From Macellibacteroides fermentans (GTDB taxonomy: Bacteria > Bacteroidota > Bacteroidia > Bacteroidales > Tannerellaceae), in NCBI RefSeq assembly GCF_013409575.1, contig NZ_JACCCY010000002.1, positions 994,501 through 1,058,500 of the forward strand: 64,000 nucleotides of DNA, given 5' to 3'. A model generated the notes under the pieces. That model saw only the letters and a list, made by a program, of their open reading frames with translations, did not search any database and was not told the origin of the DNA. The translations under genes were made by a program, and so were the position numbers. Of the stretch, positions 34,978 to 43,911 are shown piece after piece (position 1 is the stretch's first letter; each line of letters opens with the position of its first letter).

Positions 34978-36818
34978 AGGGTGTGTCAAAATAGGCACAC
35001 CCTCGTTTTATGCACAAAGGTCGAACTTTCCCAAGCTCGGCCTTTGCTATTTCCTAGAGTTTTTGTAACTTTAGGTTTTCAAAATTCATATGACAAAGTT
35101 ACATTTTCGCCCGTATATATCCAACCAAACGCTTCTTTTTCCGAGCCGGATTGATGAAGATATTGCTGAAGATGACCCTGTCCGGGTAGTCAATGCCCTG
35201 GTTGACAATCTTGACCTTAATAATATTAAGGCTCTTTATAAAGAATATGGTCGTAGTCCCTATCATCCGCAGATGATGCTCAAGGTGATTATCTACGCCT
35301 ACATGAACAACGTTTATTCCTGTCGCAAGATTGAGAAGCTGCTTCTTCGCGACATCCATTATATCTGGCTTGCCGGGTATGAAAAACCAGACTTTATTAC
35401 AATCAACCGTTTTCGTAATCGGGTAAAGCATGAGATTAACCAGATTTTCACCCAACTAGTGCTTCTTCTTGCCGGTAAAGGCTATGTGAGTCTGGATGTG
35501 GAATACATTGATGGGACAAAGATTGAATCCAAAGCCAACAAATATACCTTTGTCTGGCGCAAAAGCGTGGAGAAGAACCGGGACAAACTTCTCGATAAAA
35601 TAAGAATCCTGCTTGAACAGATTGATGAAACGATCGCCCAGGATAAAGCAGCAGAGAATCAATCCGTGGCGTTTACTCCGGCAGCCATCTCCGATCTTGC
35701 CCGGGAGTTGAAGGAGGCGCTGGCAGAGCAACCCGCAGCCAGGACCAGGGAAGAAAAGAAAGCCCGTCGGGCAAGGGAGAAAGAGATAAAAGAGTTAGAG
35801 AAGCACGGCGATAAGCTTGCCGAATATGACCAGCATCTGCAAACACTCGGGGATCGTAACTCTTATTCCAAAAGTGATCCTTCAGCCACCTTTATGCGCA
35901 TGAAAGAGGATGCGATGAACAACGGCCAGACCAAACCCGGCTACAACTTACAAATCGGGACAGAGAACCAATTCATCACCGACTTTTCCCTGTTCCCCAA
36001 CCCTACAGACACATTAACCCTTATACCTTTCCTTAGCTCGTTTTCCGGACGTTACAACCGGCTTCCCGGCAAAGCCGTTGCCGACTCCGGTTATGGATCG
36101 GAGGAGAATTATCGTTTTATGGAAGAACATGATATAGAGTGTTTTGTAAAATACAACTGGTTCCACAAAGAGCAGAAGCGTTCGTTTAAGAATAATCCTT
36201 TTCTGGTGGATAATTTATATTATAATGCCAAAGATGATTACTATGTTTGCCCCATGGGGCAGCATATGACCTTTGTGGGTAAGACTCATGGAAGGACAGC
36301 TAGCGGATATATTACCGAATCACATCGCTACAGGGCAGCAAGATGCGAAGGATGCCCTCTTCGGACCGGATGCTTCAAAGCCAAGGGGAATCGCTCCATC
36401 GAAGTTAACCGCAGACTCGTGGAATATAAACGCAAAGCCCGTGAGAAGCTGATCTCGGATGAGGGACTTGAACACCGATCCAAACGACCTATAGAACCAG
36501 AAGCCGTTTTCGGACAAATGAAATACAATATGGCATACCGTCGATTCCGTCACTTCGGACTCGACAAAGTCACCATGGACTTTGCCTTCTTTGCCATAGC
36601 CTTCAACATAAAAAAGATGTGTGCAAAAGCAGCTAAAGGGATATCAAAGGGCTTTTATAACAGGAAAATTACTCTGAAAACAGCGTTTTATGAGGTGATA
36701 AGCGATCAAAATCGAATCGAAAGAAAAATCAATCCAAAATGGGCGGCTTGAAGCTTTTTTGAAAAACGAAACAAAAAAGAAAGAGGATGTGCCAATTACT
36801 TTGTTTTGACACACCCTC
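34977..36818 (+). mobile_element. IS1182-family insertion sequence inside ftcD
   Basis: About 1.84 kb. Ends carry the 15 bp inverted repeat GAGGGTGTGTCAAAA (34977-34991) and TTTTGACACACCCTC (36804-36818). Each end also has a near-terminal reverse copy (CACACCCTC at 34997-35005; GAGGATGTG at about 36783-36791), so each end can fold into a hairpin. No flanking target duplication is visible, and about 21 bases of ftcD are absent at the junction. The single transposase gene runs in the direction of ftcD. The outermost G may belong to target or element. Confidence 0.9.
35090..36751 (+). CDS. IS1182-family transposase
   Basis: 553 residues. The N-terminal DUF772-type domain is present (NALVDNLDLNNIKALYKEYG, YHPQMMLKVIIYAYMNNVYS, HYIWLAGYEKPDF). 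The DDE acidic residues lie in VEYIDGTKIESKANKY, AVADSGYGSEENYRFMEEH and HRSKRPIEPEAVFGQMKYN. A cysteine cluster (CEGCPLRTGCFKAKG) fits the family. Length and layout look intact, so the element may still be mobile. Confidence 0.94.
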   Translation: MTKLHFRPYISNQTLLFPSRIDEDIAEDDPVRVVNALVDNLDLNNIKALYKEYGRSPYHPQMMLKVIIYAYMNNVYSCRKIEKLLLRDIHYIWLAGYEKPDFITINRFRNRVKHEINQIFTQLVLLLAGKGYVSLDVEYIDGTKIESKANKYTFVWRKSVEKNRDKLLDKIRILLEQIDETIAQDKAAENQSVAFTPAAISDLARELKEALAEQPAARTREEKKARRAREKEIKELEKHGDKLAEYDQHLQTLGDRNSYSKSDPSATFMRMKEDAMNNGQTKPGYNLQIGTENQFITDFSLFPNPTDTLTLIPFLSSFSGRYNRLPGKAVADSGYGSEENYRFMEEHDIECFVKYNWFHKEQKRSFKNNPFLVDNLYYNAKDDYYVCPMGQHMTFVGKTHGRTASGYITESHRYRAARCEGCPLRTGCFKAKGNRSIEVNRRLVEYKRKAREKLISDEGLEHRSKRPIEPEAVFGQMKYNMAYRRFRHFGLDKVTMDFAFFAIAFNIKKMCAKAAKGISKGFYNRKITLKTAFYEVISDQNRIERKINPKWAA

Positions 36819-38233
36819 TTATTCCGGTTTCGGGAATCTCGATGGATGAAACAGCTGCATATGCCCGCCGGTTGGCAGAGCGCATCGCAAAAGAAGCCGG
36901 TATTCCAGTTTATTGTTATGAATATGCCGCATTCCGTTCCGAACGGAAAAAGCTGGCCGTTTGCCGCGAAGGCGAGTACGAGGGACTTAAACCCCGTTTT
37001 GGTGTTCCGGAGCAGATGCCCGACTTTGGAGGTGAAAAGTGGACGGACAGGGTTGCTCTGACCGGGTGTACGGCTGTGGGGGCGCGCGACTTTCTGATTG
37101 CTATTAATTTCAATTTAAATACAACTTCTACGCGCAGGGCCAATGCGATTGCATTCGATGTACGCGAACGCGGAAGGGTTATGCGTGAAGGAGGCTCGCC
37201 TGTAGGGCGTATCATGAAGGATGATTTGGGAAGGGAGCGTTTTATCCCCGGGGCGTTAAAAAGTACGGCGGCAATCGGATGGTTCATAAAAGAGTATGGA
37301 ATTGCACAGGTCTCTATGAATATAACCAATGTGGCCGTTACTCCGGTGCACGTTGCTTTTGAAGAGGTGGTAGCCAAAGCTGCTGCCCGTGGAGTGCGTG
37401 TTACGGGTACCGAAATAGTGGGGTTGATACCCAAATCGGTATTGTTGGATGCCGGACGTTATTTTTTACGTAAACAACAGCGCTCGCTGGGTATTCCGGA
37501 ACAAGAAATTATTCGTATGGCTGTTCTGTCGATGGGACTGGATGACCTTAAACCTTTTGATGTTGATAATAAGGTGATCGAGTATATGCTGGATAAGAAA
37601 GAAGAGGAGAGATTGGTAGACAGAAGTGTGACCGGTTTTATTCTTGAAACTGCCAGCGAGTCGCCTGCTCCGGGCGGAGGATCCATTGCTGCCGTCATGG
37701 GTGCATTGGGTGCTGCGTTGGGAACGATGGTTGCCAATCTTTCGGCGCATAAACCGGGTTGGGACGATCGTTGGGAGGAATTCTCGGACGCAGCGGTACG
37801 AGGACAGGAATTAGTCAGGGAACTTCTTTATCTGGTGGATGAAGATACCCGTTCTTTCAATAAGGTGATGGAGGCATTTGGCTTGCCTAAGAATACGGCG
37901 GAGGAGAAACAGCTTCGTACAGAAGCCATTCAGGAGGCTACCTTCTATGCTACTCAGGTGCCGTTCCGGGTAATGAAGGCTTCCATGGCTGTATTTGATT
38001 TAGCCGGACAGATGGCTCAGACGGGGAATCCCAATTCTGTATCCGACGCCGGAGTGGGAGCTTTGGCTGCACGTGCAGCAGTGTTAGGTGCCTGGTTAAA
38101 TGTGCGTATCAATGCAGCTTCCATCAAGGATCGAAACAGGGTGGAAGATTTGTTAAAGGAAGCTGCCGGAATGGCTGAGCTTTCCCGGCAAAAAGAAGAT
38201 GCCATCCTTGAAATTGTGAATGCCAAAATATAG
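36818..38233 (+). pseudogene. ftcD: 3' fragment of ftcD: rest of formiminotransferase plus cyclodeaminase domain
   Basis: About 471 residues. It opens at LIPVSGISMDETAAYARR and runs in frame without a stop. The rest of the formiminotransferase (REGGSPVGRIMKDDLGRE, VSMNITNVAVTPVHVAF, TGTEIVGLIPK) is followed from about 37630 by the cyclodeaminase domain (TASESPAPGGGSIAAVMGALGAA, MAQTGNPNSVSDAGVGALAARAA). The frame continues into the insertion sequence and has a possible TTG start at 36806. The C-terminal cyclodeaminase could still be made as a separate protein; this is uncertain. It overlaps the start region of hutU. Confidence 0.85.
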
Positions 38234-38240
38234 TGAGGAT

Positions 38241-40262
38241 ATGAAAGAGATGTCGAAAGAAGAATTCTCAAGGGCGATTCTTAAGGGTATTCCGGATGTA
38301 TTGCCGCAACCCAAACCTTACGAAGAGACGGTAAACCATGCGCCCAAACGTAAGGATGTGCTTACCGAATCTGAGAAGGTATTGGCACTGAAGAATGCGC
38401 TGCGCTATTTCCCTGTCCGGTTTCATGCTGAACTTGCACCGGAGTTTGCCAGTGAATTGGCTCGTTTCGGACGGATTTATATGTATCGTTTCCGTCCGGA
38501 CTATAAGATAACAGCCCGACCGATCGGCGATTATCCGTGTCGGTCCAGGCAGGCTGCAGCTATCATGCTGATGCTTACCAATAACCTGGATGATGCGGTG
38601 GCGCAGCATCCCCGCGAATTGATAGTGTATGGAGGAAATGGAGCTGCCTTCCAGAATTGGGCGCAGTACCTGCTTACTATGAAATACCTGGCAACGATGA
38701 CCGACGAGCAGACTCTGGTCCTGTATTCTGGTCATCCCCTGGGATTGTTCCCGTCTCATAAAGAGGCTCCACGGTTGGTGATTACCAACGGGATGGTTGT
38801 ACCTAATTATTCATCCAAAGATGATTGGGAGCGGATGAATGCCCTGGGTGTTTCGCAATACGGACAGATGACGGCGGGTTCGTTCATGTATATAGGTCCC
38901 CAGGGCATCGTACACGGAACAACCATCACCATACTTAATGCCAAACGGAAACAACAGTCAAAGGGAGCATCAGGGAAAAGTGTTTTGTTTGTCTCTTCGG
39001 GTCTGGGTGGAATGTCCGGAGCCCAACCCAAGGCGGGCACCATAGCGGGTGTAGTTTCGGTAATTGCCGAAGTAAACCCCAAGGCGGTCCAGGTTCGGTT
39101 GGCGCAGGGGTGGGTGGACGAGGTATTTACCTCGCTGGATAATCTCATCCCGCGTATCCGCAAGGCTATACATGATAACGAGGTGGTATCTGTTGCCTAT
39201 CAGGGGAATGTGGTGGATCTGTGGGAACGACTGGCCCATGAGGATATGTATGTGGATCTGGGCTCCGACCAAACCTCGCTGCATAATCCCTGGGCGGGTG
39301 GATATTATCCTGTAGGGATGGATTTCGAACAGGCCAACCGCATGATGGCCGAAGAGCCTGAACGTTTTCAGGAGGAGGTGCGGAAGTCCTTACGCAGACA
39401 GGTGACTGCCATCAACAGGCTTACTGCCAGAGGAATGTACTTTTTCGATTATGGAAATGCCTTTTTGCTGGAAGCATCGCGTGCCGGAGCCGATGTGCTC
39501 AATGAGACAGGTTCGTTCCGGTATCCGTCGTATGTGCAGGACAGTATGGGACCTCTCTATTTTGATTATGGATTCGGACCGTTCCGATGGGTGTGTACTT
39601 CGGGAGATCCCGGGGATCTGGTGAAGAGCGACAGTATTGCCGCCCGGGTGCTGGAAAGACGCATCCCAACTGCCCCTGAGGATATTTTATCGCAGTTGGA
39701 GGATAATTTACATTGGATTAAAGAGGCAGGTAAAAACAAGTTGGTGGTAGGATCGCAGGCAAGAATTCTATACCTGGATGCCCAGGGACGTATTGAAGTT
39801 GCCAAAGAGTTGAATGATGCGATACGACGGGGCGAGATATCTGCTCCGGTGGTGCTGGGCAGAGACCATCACGATGTGTCGGGTACGGATTCTCCTTTCA
39901 GAGAGACCTCCAATATCCACGACGGATCTTCCTATACCGCTGATATGGCGGTACAGAATGTAGTAGGGGATGCCTTCCGGGGTGCAACCTGGGTATCTCT
40001 ACATAACGGAGGTGGCGTTGGCTGGGGCGAAGTGATTAACGGAGGTTTCGGATTGGTGATAGACGGTTCTGCTGAAGCGGAACGGAGGTTGCGTTCCATG
40101 CTTTTGTGGGATGTGAGCAACGGCTTGGCCCGCAGGAGCTGGGCGCGTAACGAAGGAGCCATGGAAGCCATCCGCCGTGAAATGGCCTGTGTGCCTGATA
40201 TGGTGGTTACGTTGCCTCATGTGGCGGACGAGGATATAATAAAGAATGCTTTAAATCTGTGA
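38241..40262 (+). CDS. hutU: Urocanate hydratase (long form)
   Basis: About 673 residues, near the length of animal UROC1 and longer than the roughly 555-residue bacterial HutU. Signature stretches: MYRFRPDYKITARPIGDYPC, VYGGNGAAFQNWAQYLLTMK, YIGPQGIVHGTTITI, SSGLGGMSGAQPKAG, LGRDHHDVSGTDSPFRET and HNGGGVGWGEVINGGFGLV. It uses NAD as a prosthetic group to hydrate urocanate. The reading frame opens at 38220, overlapping ftcD; 38241 or 38250 may be the true start. hutH follows 18 bases later. Confidence 0.93.
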   Translation: MKEMSKEEFSRAILKGIPDVLPQPKPYEETVNHAPKRKDVLTESEKVLALKNALRYFPVRFHAELAPEFASELARFGRIYMYRFRPDYKITARPIGDYPCRSRQAAAIMLMLTNNLDDAVAQHPRELIVYGGNGAAFQNWAQYLLTMKYLATMTDEQTLVLYSGHPLGLFPSHKEAPRLVITNGMVVPNYSSKDDWERMNALGVSQYGQMTAGSFMYIGPQGIVHGTTITILNAKRKQQSKGASGKSVLFVSSGLGGMSGAQPKAGTIAGVVSVIAEVNPKAVQVRLAQGWVDEVFTSLDNLIPRIRKAIHDNEVVSVAYQGNVVDLWERLAHEDMYVDLGSDQTSLHNPWAGGYYPVGMDFEQANRMMAEEPERFQEEVRKSLRRQVTAINRLTARGMYFFDYGNAFLLEASRAGADVLNETGSFRYPSYVQDSMGPLYFDYGFGPFRWVCTSGDPGDLVKSDSIAARVLERRIPTAPEDILSQLEDNLHWIKEAGKNKLVVGSQARILYLDAQGRIEVAKELNDAIRRGEISAPVVLGRDHHDVSGTDSPFRETSNIHDGSSYTADMAVQNVVGDAFRGATWVSLHNGGGVGWGEVINGGFGLVIDGSAEAERRLRSMLLWDVSNGLARRSWARNEGAMEAIRREMACVPDMVVTLPHVADEDIIKNALNL

Positions 40263-40280
40263 TAAGAAAATCTGCTATAT

Positions 40281-41780
40281 ATGGAAAAGATACATCGGAT
40301 TGATGCCGGACATTTGTCGGTCGACCTACTGCAAGAGATTATAGAACAGGGATACAGACTGGAATTGTCGGAAGATGCCAAAGCCCGTATTCTGAAATGC
40401 CGTGCCTATCTCGACAATAAATTAAAAACACAGGATGAACCTATATACGGTGTTTCCACCGGCTTCGGCTGCTTTTGCGATATCAGCGTAAGCAACGAAC
40501 AGCTAGCTGTATTGCAGCGTAACCTGGTAGTTTCTCACGCTTGCGGTACGGGCGACAGGGTTCCCAACGAAATCGTGCGCCTCATGCTGCTGCTAAAGGT
40601 GCAATCCCTTTCTTATGGGTATTCGGGAGTGCAGTTGGAGACCGTTCAGCGGTTGGTCGACTTCTTCAACAACCATGTTTGTCCCGTTGTCTACCAGCAG
40701 GGCTCATTGGGCGCCTCGGGCGATTTGGCTCCTCTGGCTCATATATCCTTGCCTTTGCTGGGGCTGGGAGAGGTTAATTTTGAAGGAAAAGATGTCCCTT
40801 CGAGTGAGGTAAACCAGCGCTTCGGCTGGGAACCAATCACCTTGCAGTCCAAAGAAGGACTGGCATTGCTTAATGGTACACAGTTTATGGCAGCATATGG
40901 TTGCTGGTGTATCATGAATGCCAAACGGCTGTCGGCAGCAGCCGATGTAACGGCGGCCATTTCCATCGATGCATACGACGGACGCATCGAACCTTTTCAT
41001 CCGGCGGTACATACTATCCGTCCCCATAAAGGGCAGATTGAGACAGCCCGCCGTATCCGCCAATTACTTGCCGGAAGCGAGATTATTTCCCGTAAAAAGA
41101 CACACGTTCAGGATCCCTATTCTTTCCGGTGCGTACCTCAGGTGCACGGTGCTGCCAAGGATACCCTCGACTATGTTGAGGGAGTGTTCACGACGGAGAT
41201 CAACTCGGCAACAGACAATCCCATGATTGTGCCCGACGAAGATCTGATCATCTCTGCCGGAAATTTTCATGGTGAACCCTTGGCGGTGGCTCTCGATTTC
41301 CTTGCCATCGGTATGGCGGAACTGGGCAGTATCGCTTCGCAGCGAATATACCGATTGATTGCCGGCAAGCGGGAGCTTCCGGTTTCCTTGGCCGGGAACC
41401 CCGGATTGAACAGCGGATTTATGATTCCTCAGTATACGGCAGCCTCCATTGTGAGTCAGAGCAAACAACTCTGCACCCCGGCTTCGGTAGACTCCATCGA
41501 ATCGTCTAACGGTCAGGAGGACCATGTGAGTATGGGTGCCAATGCAGCTACGAAATGTTACAAAGTGGTTGAGAATACCGAACGTATTCTGGCCATCGAA
41601 CTGTTTACGGCTGCCCAGGCACTGGACTTCCGTATCCCGTTGCAGACCTCCCCCAAATTGAAAAATATATGTGCCGCCTACCGCAAGGTTGTTCCTTTTA
41701 TTGAGAACGACTGCGTGATGTACGAATACATGCGGGCAAGTGTCGAGTTTTTACGCAAGGAAAGATATATCGTGTTATGA
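40281..41780 (+). CDS. hutH: Histidine ammonia-lyase
   Basis: 499 residues. The MIO cofactor forms from the Ala-Ser-Gly in QQGSLGASGDLAPLAH; other marks are YGVSTGFGCFCDISV near the start, EGLALLNGTQFMAAYG and TDNPMIVPDEDLIISAGNFHGEP. It removes ammonia from histidine to give urocanate, the first step of the pathway. Its stop overlaps the hutI start by four bases (ATGA). Confidence 0.95.
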   Translation: MEKIHRIDAGHLSVDLLQEIIEQGYRLELSEDAKARILKCRAYLDNKLKTQDEPIYGVSTGFGCFCDISVSNEQLAVLQRNLVVSHACGTGDRVPNEIVRLMLLLKVQSLSYGYSGVQLETVQRLVDFFNNHVCPVVYQQGSLGASGDLAPLAHISLPLLGLGEVNFEGKDVPSSEVNQRFGWEPITLQSKEGLALLNGTQFMAAYGCWCIMNAKRLSAAADVTAAISIDAYDGRIEPFHPAVHTIRPHKGQIETARRIRQLLAGSEIISRKKTHVQDPYSFRCVPQVHGAAKDTLDYVEGVFTTEINSATDNPMIVPDEDLIISAGNFHGEPLAVALDFLAIGMAELGSIASQRIYRLIAGKRELPVSLAGNPGLNSGFMIPQYTAASIVSQSKQLCTPASVDSIESSNGQEDHVSMGANAATKCYKVVENTERILAIELFTAAQALDFRIPLQTSPKLKNICAAYRKVVPFIENDCVMYEYMRASVEFLRKERYIVL

Positions 41781-43207
41781 GGCTATTGATAAAAAATATC
41801 AAAGAACTTTTTCAGGTAGAAGAAACTGCCGGAAGCAGATACAAACACCCGGATGTGTCTTTAGGGGAAGATAGTGCAGGCACAAAAGCAGATACAATTA
41901 CTGATGCAAACGTTCAAGCAGTATCACTTGGAGACTTAAAGACAGGCACCATAGAGACGCCCGTTCAAAGTGCATCTTCGGGAGAACCTTGTGCCGGGAC
42001 AGAACAGTTCCGGGATAAGGTTTGTGGAAAGGATATGGCGAACCTGCCTTCCATAAAGGATGCATTCCTATTGATGGAAGACGGCTGCATCGTAGCTTAC
42101 GGACCGATGTGCGACCTTTCGGGAACAGATGTTCAGGCAGATGTGGTGATTGATGCAACCGGCAAATATGTTTTACCTGCTTTTTGCGACTCGCACACCC
42201 ATCTTGTATATGCCGGAAGCAGGGAACAGGAATTTGTGGATAAGATTAAAGGACTTTCCTACGAAGAGATAGCCAGACGAGGTGGGGGTATTCTCAACTC
42301 GGCCCTTCGTTTGCATGAAACCTCCGAGGACGAACTTTACGATCAGGCCTTGGTACGCGTCAATGAAATTATCGGTATGGGAACGGGTGCTGTGGAGATT
42401 AAAAGCGGATATGGACTGAATACCGGAGACGAGCTGAAGATGTTGCGGGTGATACGTCGATTGAAGGAAACCACCCCTCTAACCATCCGTGCCACATTCC
42501 TGGGTGCCCATGCCGTGCCTGCGGCTTATAAAGGCAGACAACCTGAATATGTGGATCTGATTGTGAACGAAATGATTCCAGCTGTGGGGCAGGAAGGGCT
42601 GGCCGAATTTGTGGATTGCTTTTGCGACAAGGGCTTTTTTACCTGTGCAGAGACTGAACGAATACTCGAAGCAGGTGCCCGATATGGCCTACGTCCGAAG
42701 ATTCACGCCAATGAACTGGCTCTTTCGGGAGGGATACAGGTAGGAGTGAAGCATAATGCCCTTTCGGTGGATCACCTGGAGTTTACCGAAGATGCAGAGA
42801 TCGAGGCATTAAAAGGAAGTGTAACTATGCCTACCTTATTGCCCGGTGCGGCATTCTTCTTAGGAATGAAGTATCCACCTGCTCGAAAGATGATAGACAG
42901 CGGATTGCCCGTTGCCTTGGCATCCGACTATAATCCGGGATCGTCTCCATCGGGCAACATGAAGTTCATCCTCTCCTTGGCGACCATTATCATGAAGCTT
43001 ACCCCCGAAGAGGCTGTCAATGCCGCAACCCTCAACAGCGCTTATGCCATGGGGATTAGTGACAGTCATGGTTCCATCGGTACGGGAAAGCGTGCCAATG
43101 TGCTTATAACTAAAGAAATTTCATCACTTTGGTATCTCCCGTATGCCTATACTTCCAACCTGATTGACTCCGTCATTCTGGGAGGCAAAGTGGTAAGCAG
43201 AGGATAG
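41777..43207 (+). CDS. hutI: Imidazolonepropionase with an N-terminal repetitive insertion
   Basis: 476 residues; the usual length is about 410. Metal motif FCDSHTHLVYAGSREQEF, KSGYGLNTGDELKMLR, GAHAVPAAYKG, IHANELALSGG, VDHLEF and ALASDYNPGSSPSGN are all present, so the catalytic core seems intact. Between IKELFQVEE and VCGKDMANLPSIKDAF lies an insertion (about residues 17-79) with three imperfect units of type VSLGExxxGTxxxx. It opens imidazolone-propionate to formimino-glutamate. Whether the insertion alters function is unknown. Confidence 0.93.
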   Translation: MRLLIKNIKELFQVEETAGSRYKHPDVSLGEDSAGTKADTITDANVQAVSLGDLKTGTIETPVQSASSGEPCAGTEQFRDKVCGKDMANLPSIKDAFLLMEDGCIVAYGPMCDLSGTDVQADVVIDATGKYVLPAFCDSHTHLVYAGSREQEFVDKIKGLSYEEIARRGGGILNSALRLHETSEDELYDQALVRVNEIIGMGTGAVEIKSGYGLNTGDELKMLRVIRRLKETTPLTIRATFLGAHAVPAAYKGRQPEYVDLIVNEMIPAVGQEGLAEFVDCFCDKGFFTCAETERILEAGARYGLRPKIHANELALSGGIQVGVKHNALSVDHLEFTEDAEIEALKGSVTMPTLLPGAAFFLGMKYPPARKMIDSGLPVALASDYNPGSSPSGNMKFILSLATIIMKLTPEEAVNAATLNSAYAMGISDSHGSIGTGKRANVLITKEISSLWYLPYAYTSNLIDSVILGGKVVSRG

Positions 43208-43240
43208 GAATGATATAAACTGAAAGAAATGTCATTGATA

Positions 43241-43286
43241 ATAAGAGAGTCTCTCCGGTGCTATTGCATTGGAGAGACTCTCTTAT
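43241..43286 (+). terminator. Terminator of the hut operon
   Basis: ATAAGAGAGTCTCTCC (43241-43256) pairs perfectly with GGAGAGACTCTCTTAT (43271-43286). It lies 34 bases after the hutI stop. Confidence 0.9.
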
Positions 43287-43756
43287 ATATAAACCACTTT
43301 ACGAATCAATGAAATGAGCATTCCGGTTAGTTATAACATTAAAGTCCCATTAAAATTTAAATTATGGACATTTATAAATGTCTCACAGTCTACCATCTTT
43401 CGTTTAGGAGGGAACTTTATTTCTGGTTTCTAAGATACTGTATGCCGAAGAGTTTATTTTATAATGCACACAATCTTTAGATGTTTAACTTTCAAAAGAA
43501 CACTCGTTATACTGATGAATATCACTAGTGTACCATAAAAATCTAATCGCTAATAATTGAGCAAATTGGATTTAAAATTACCCTTGGATTTCACCATTTT
43601 ACGAAATAGAAATATTCTGTTTTTGGTAGTAAATTACTAACTTGAAAATTCAAGTTTGTTTACTTTTAGATTTTCCATTATCAGCTTATCTTGAATTATA
43701 TATAAGGTCTGTTTAGGATTTTAACGGGGCACTAGCGGATGGATATAGTAAATAAA
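43287..43756. other. Gene-free AT-rich stretch
   Basis: About 470 bases with no plausible gene, no convincing promoter box and no clear repeat beyond chance. It lies between the hut operon terminator and the bidirectional terminator before the amylase. Confidence 0.4.
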
Positions 43757-43790
43757 AATAGGAGGTCTCTGATTATTGAGACCTCCTATT
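43757..43790. terminator. Bidirectional terminator after the amylase operon
   Basis: AATAGGAGGTCTC (43757-43769) and GAGACCTCCTATT (43778-43790) pair perfectly around eight bases. T-rich runs flank both sides. It lies about 120 bases beyond the GH13 stop, whose own 3' flank holds a second hairpin, TGTCAGAC/GTCTGGCA (about 43879-43901). Confidence 0.8.
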
Positions 43791-43911
43791 TCTTTTCAAT
43801 TACATGCGTAGCAATAATAAACTGAAAGCGCACATTGCGTTGACCTATTGCATTAATAAATGGAACCGCATTTGGTTTTGTCAGACTATTACTGTCTGGC
43901 ACTAGTCGATC

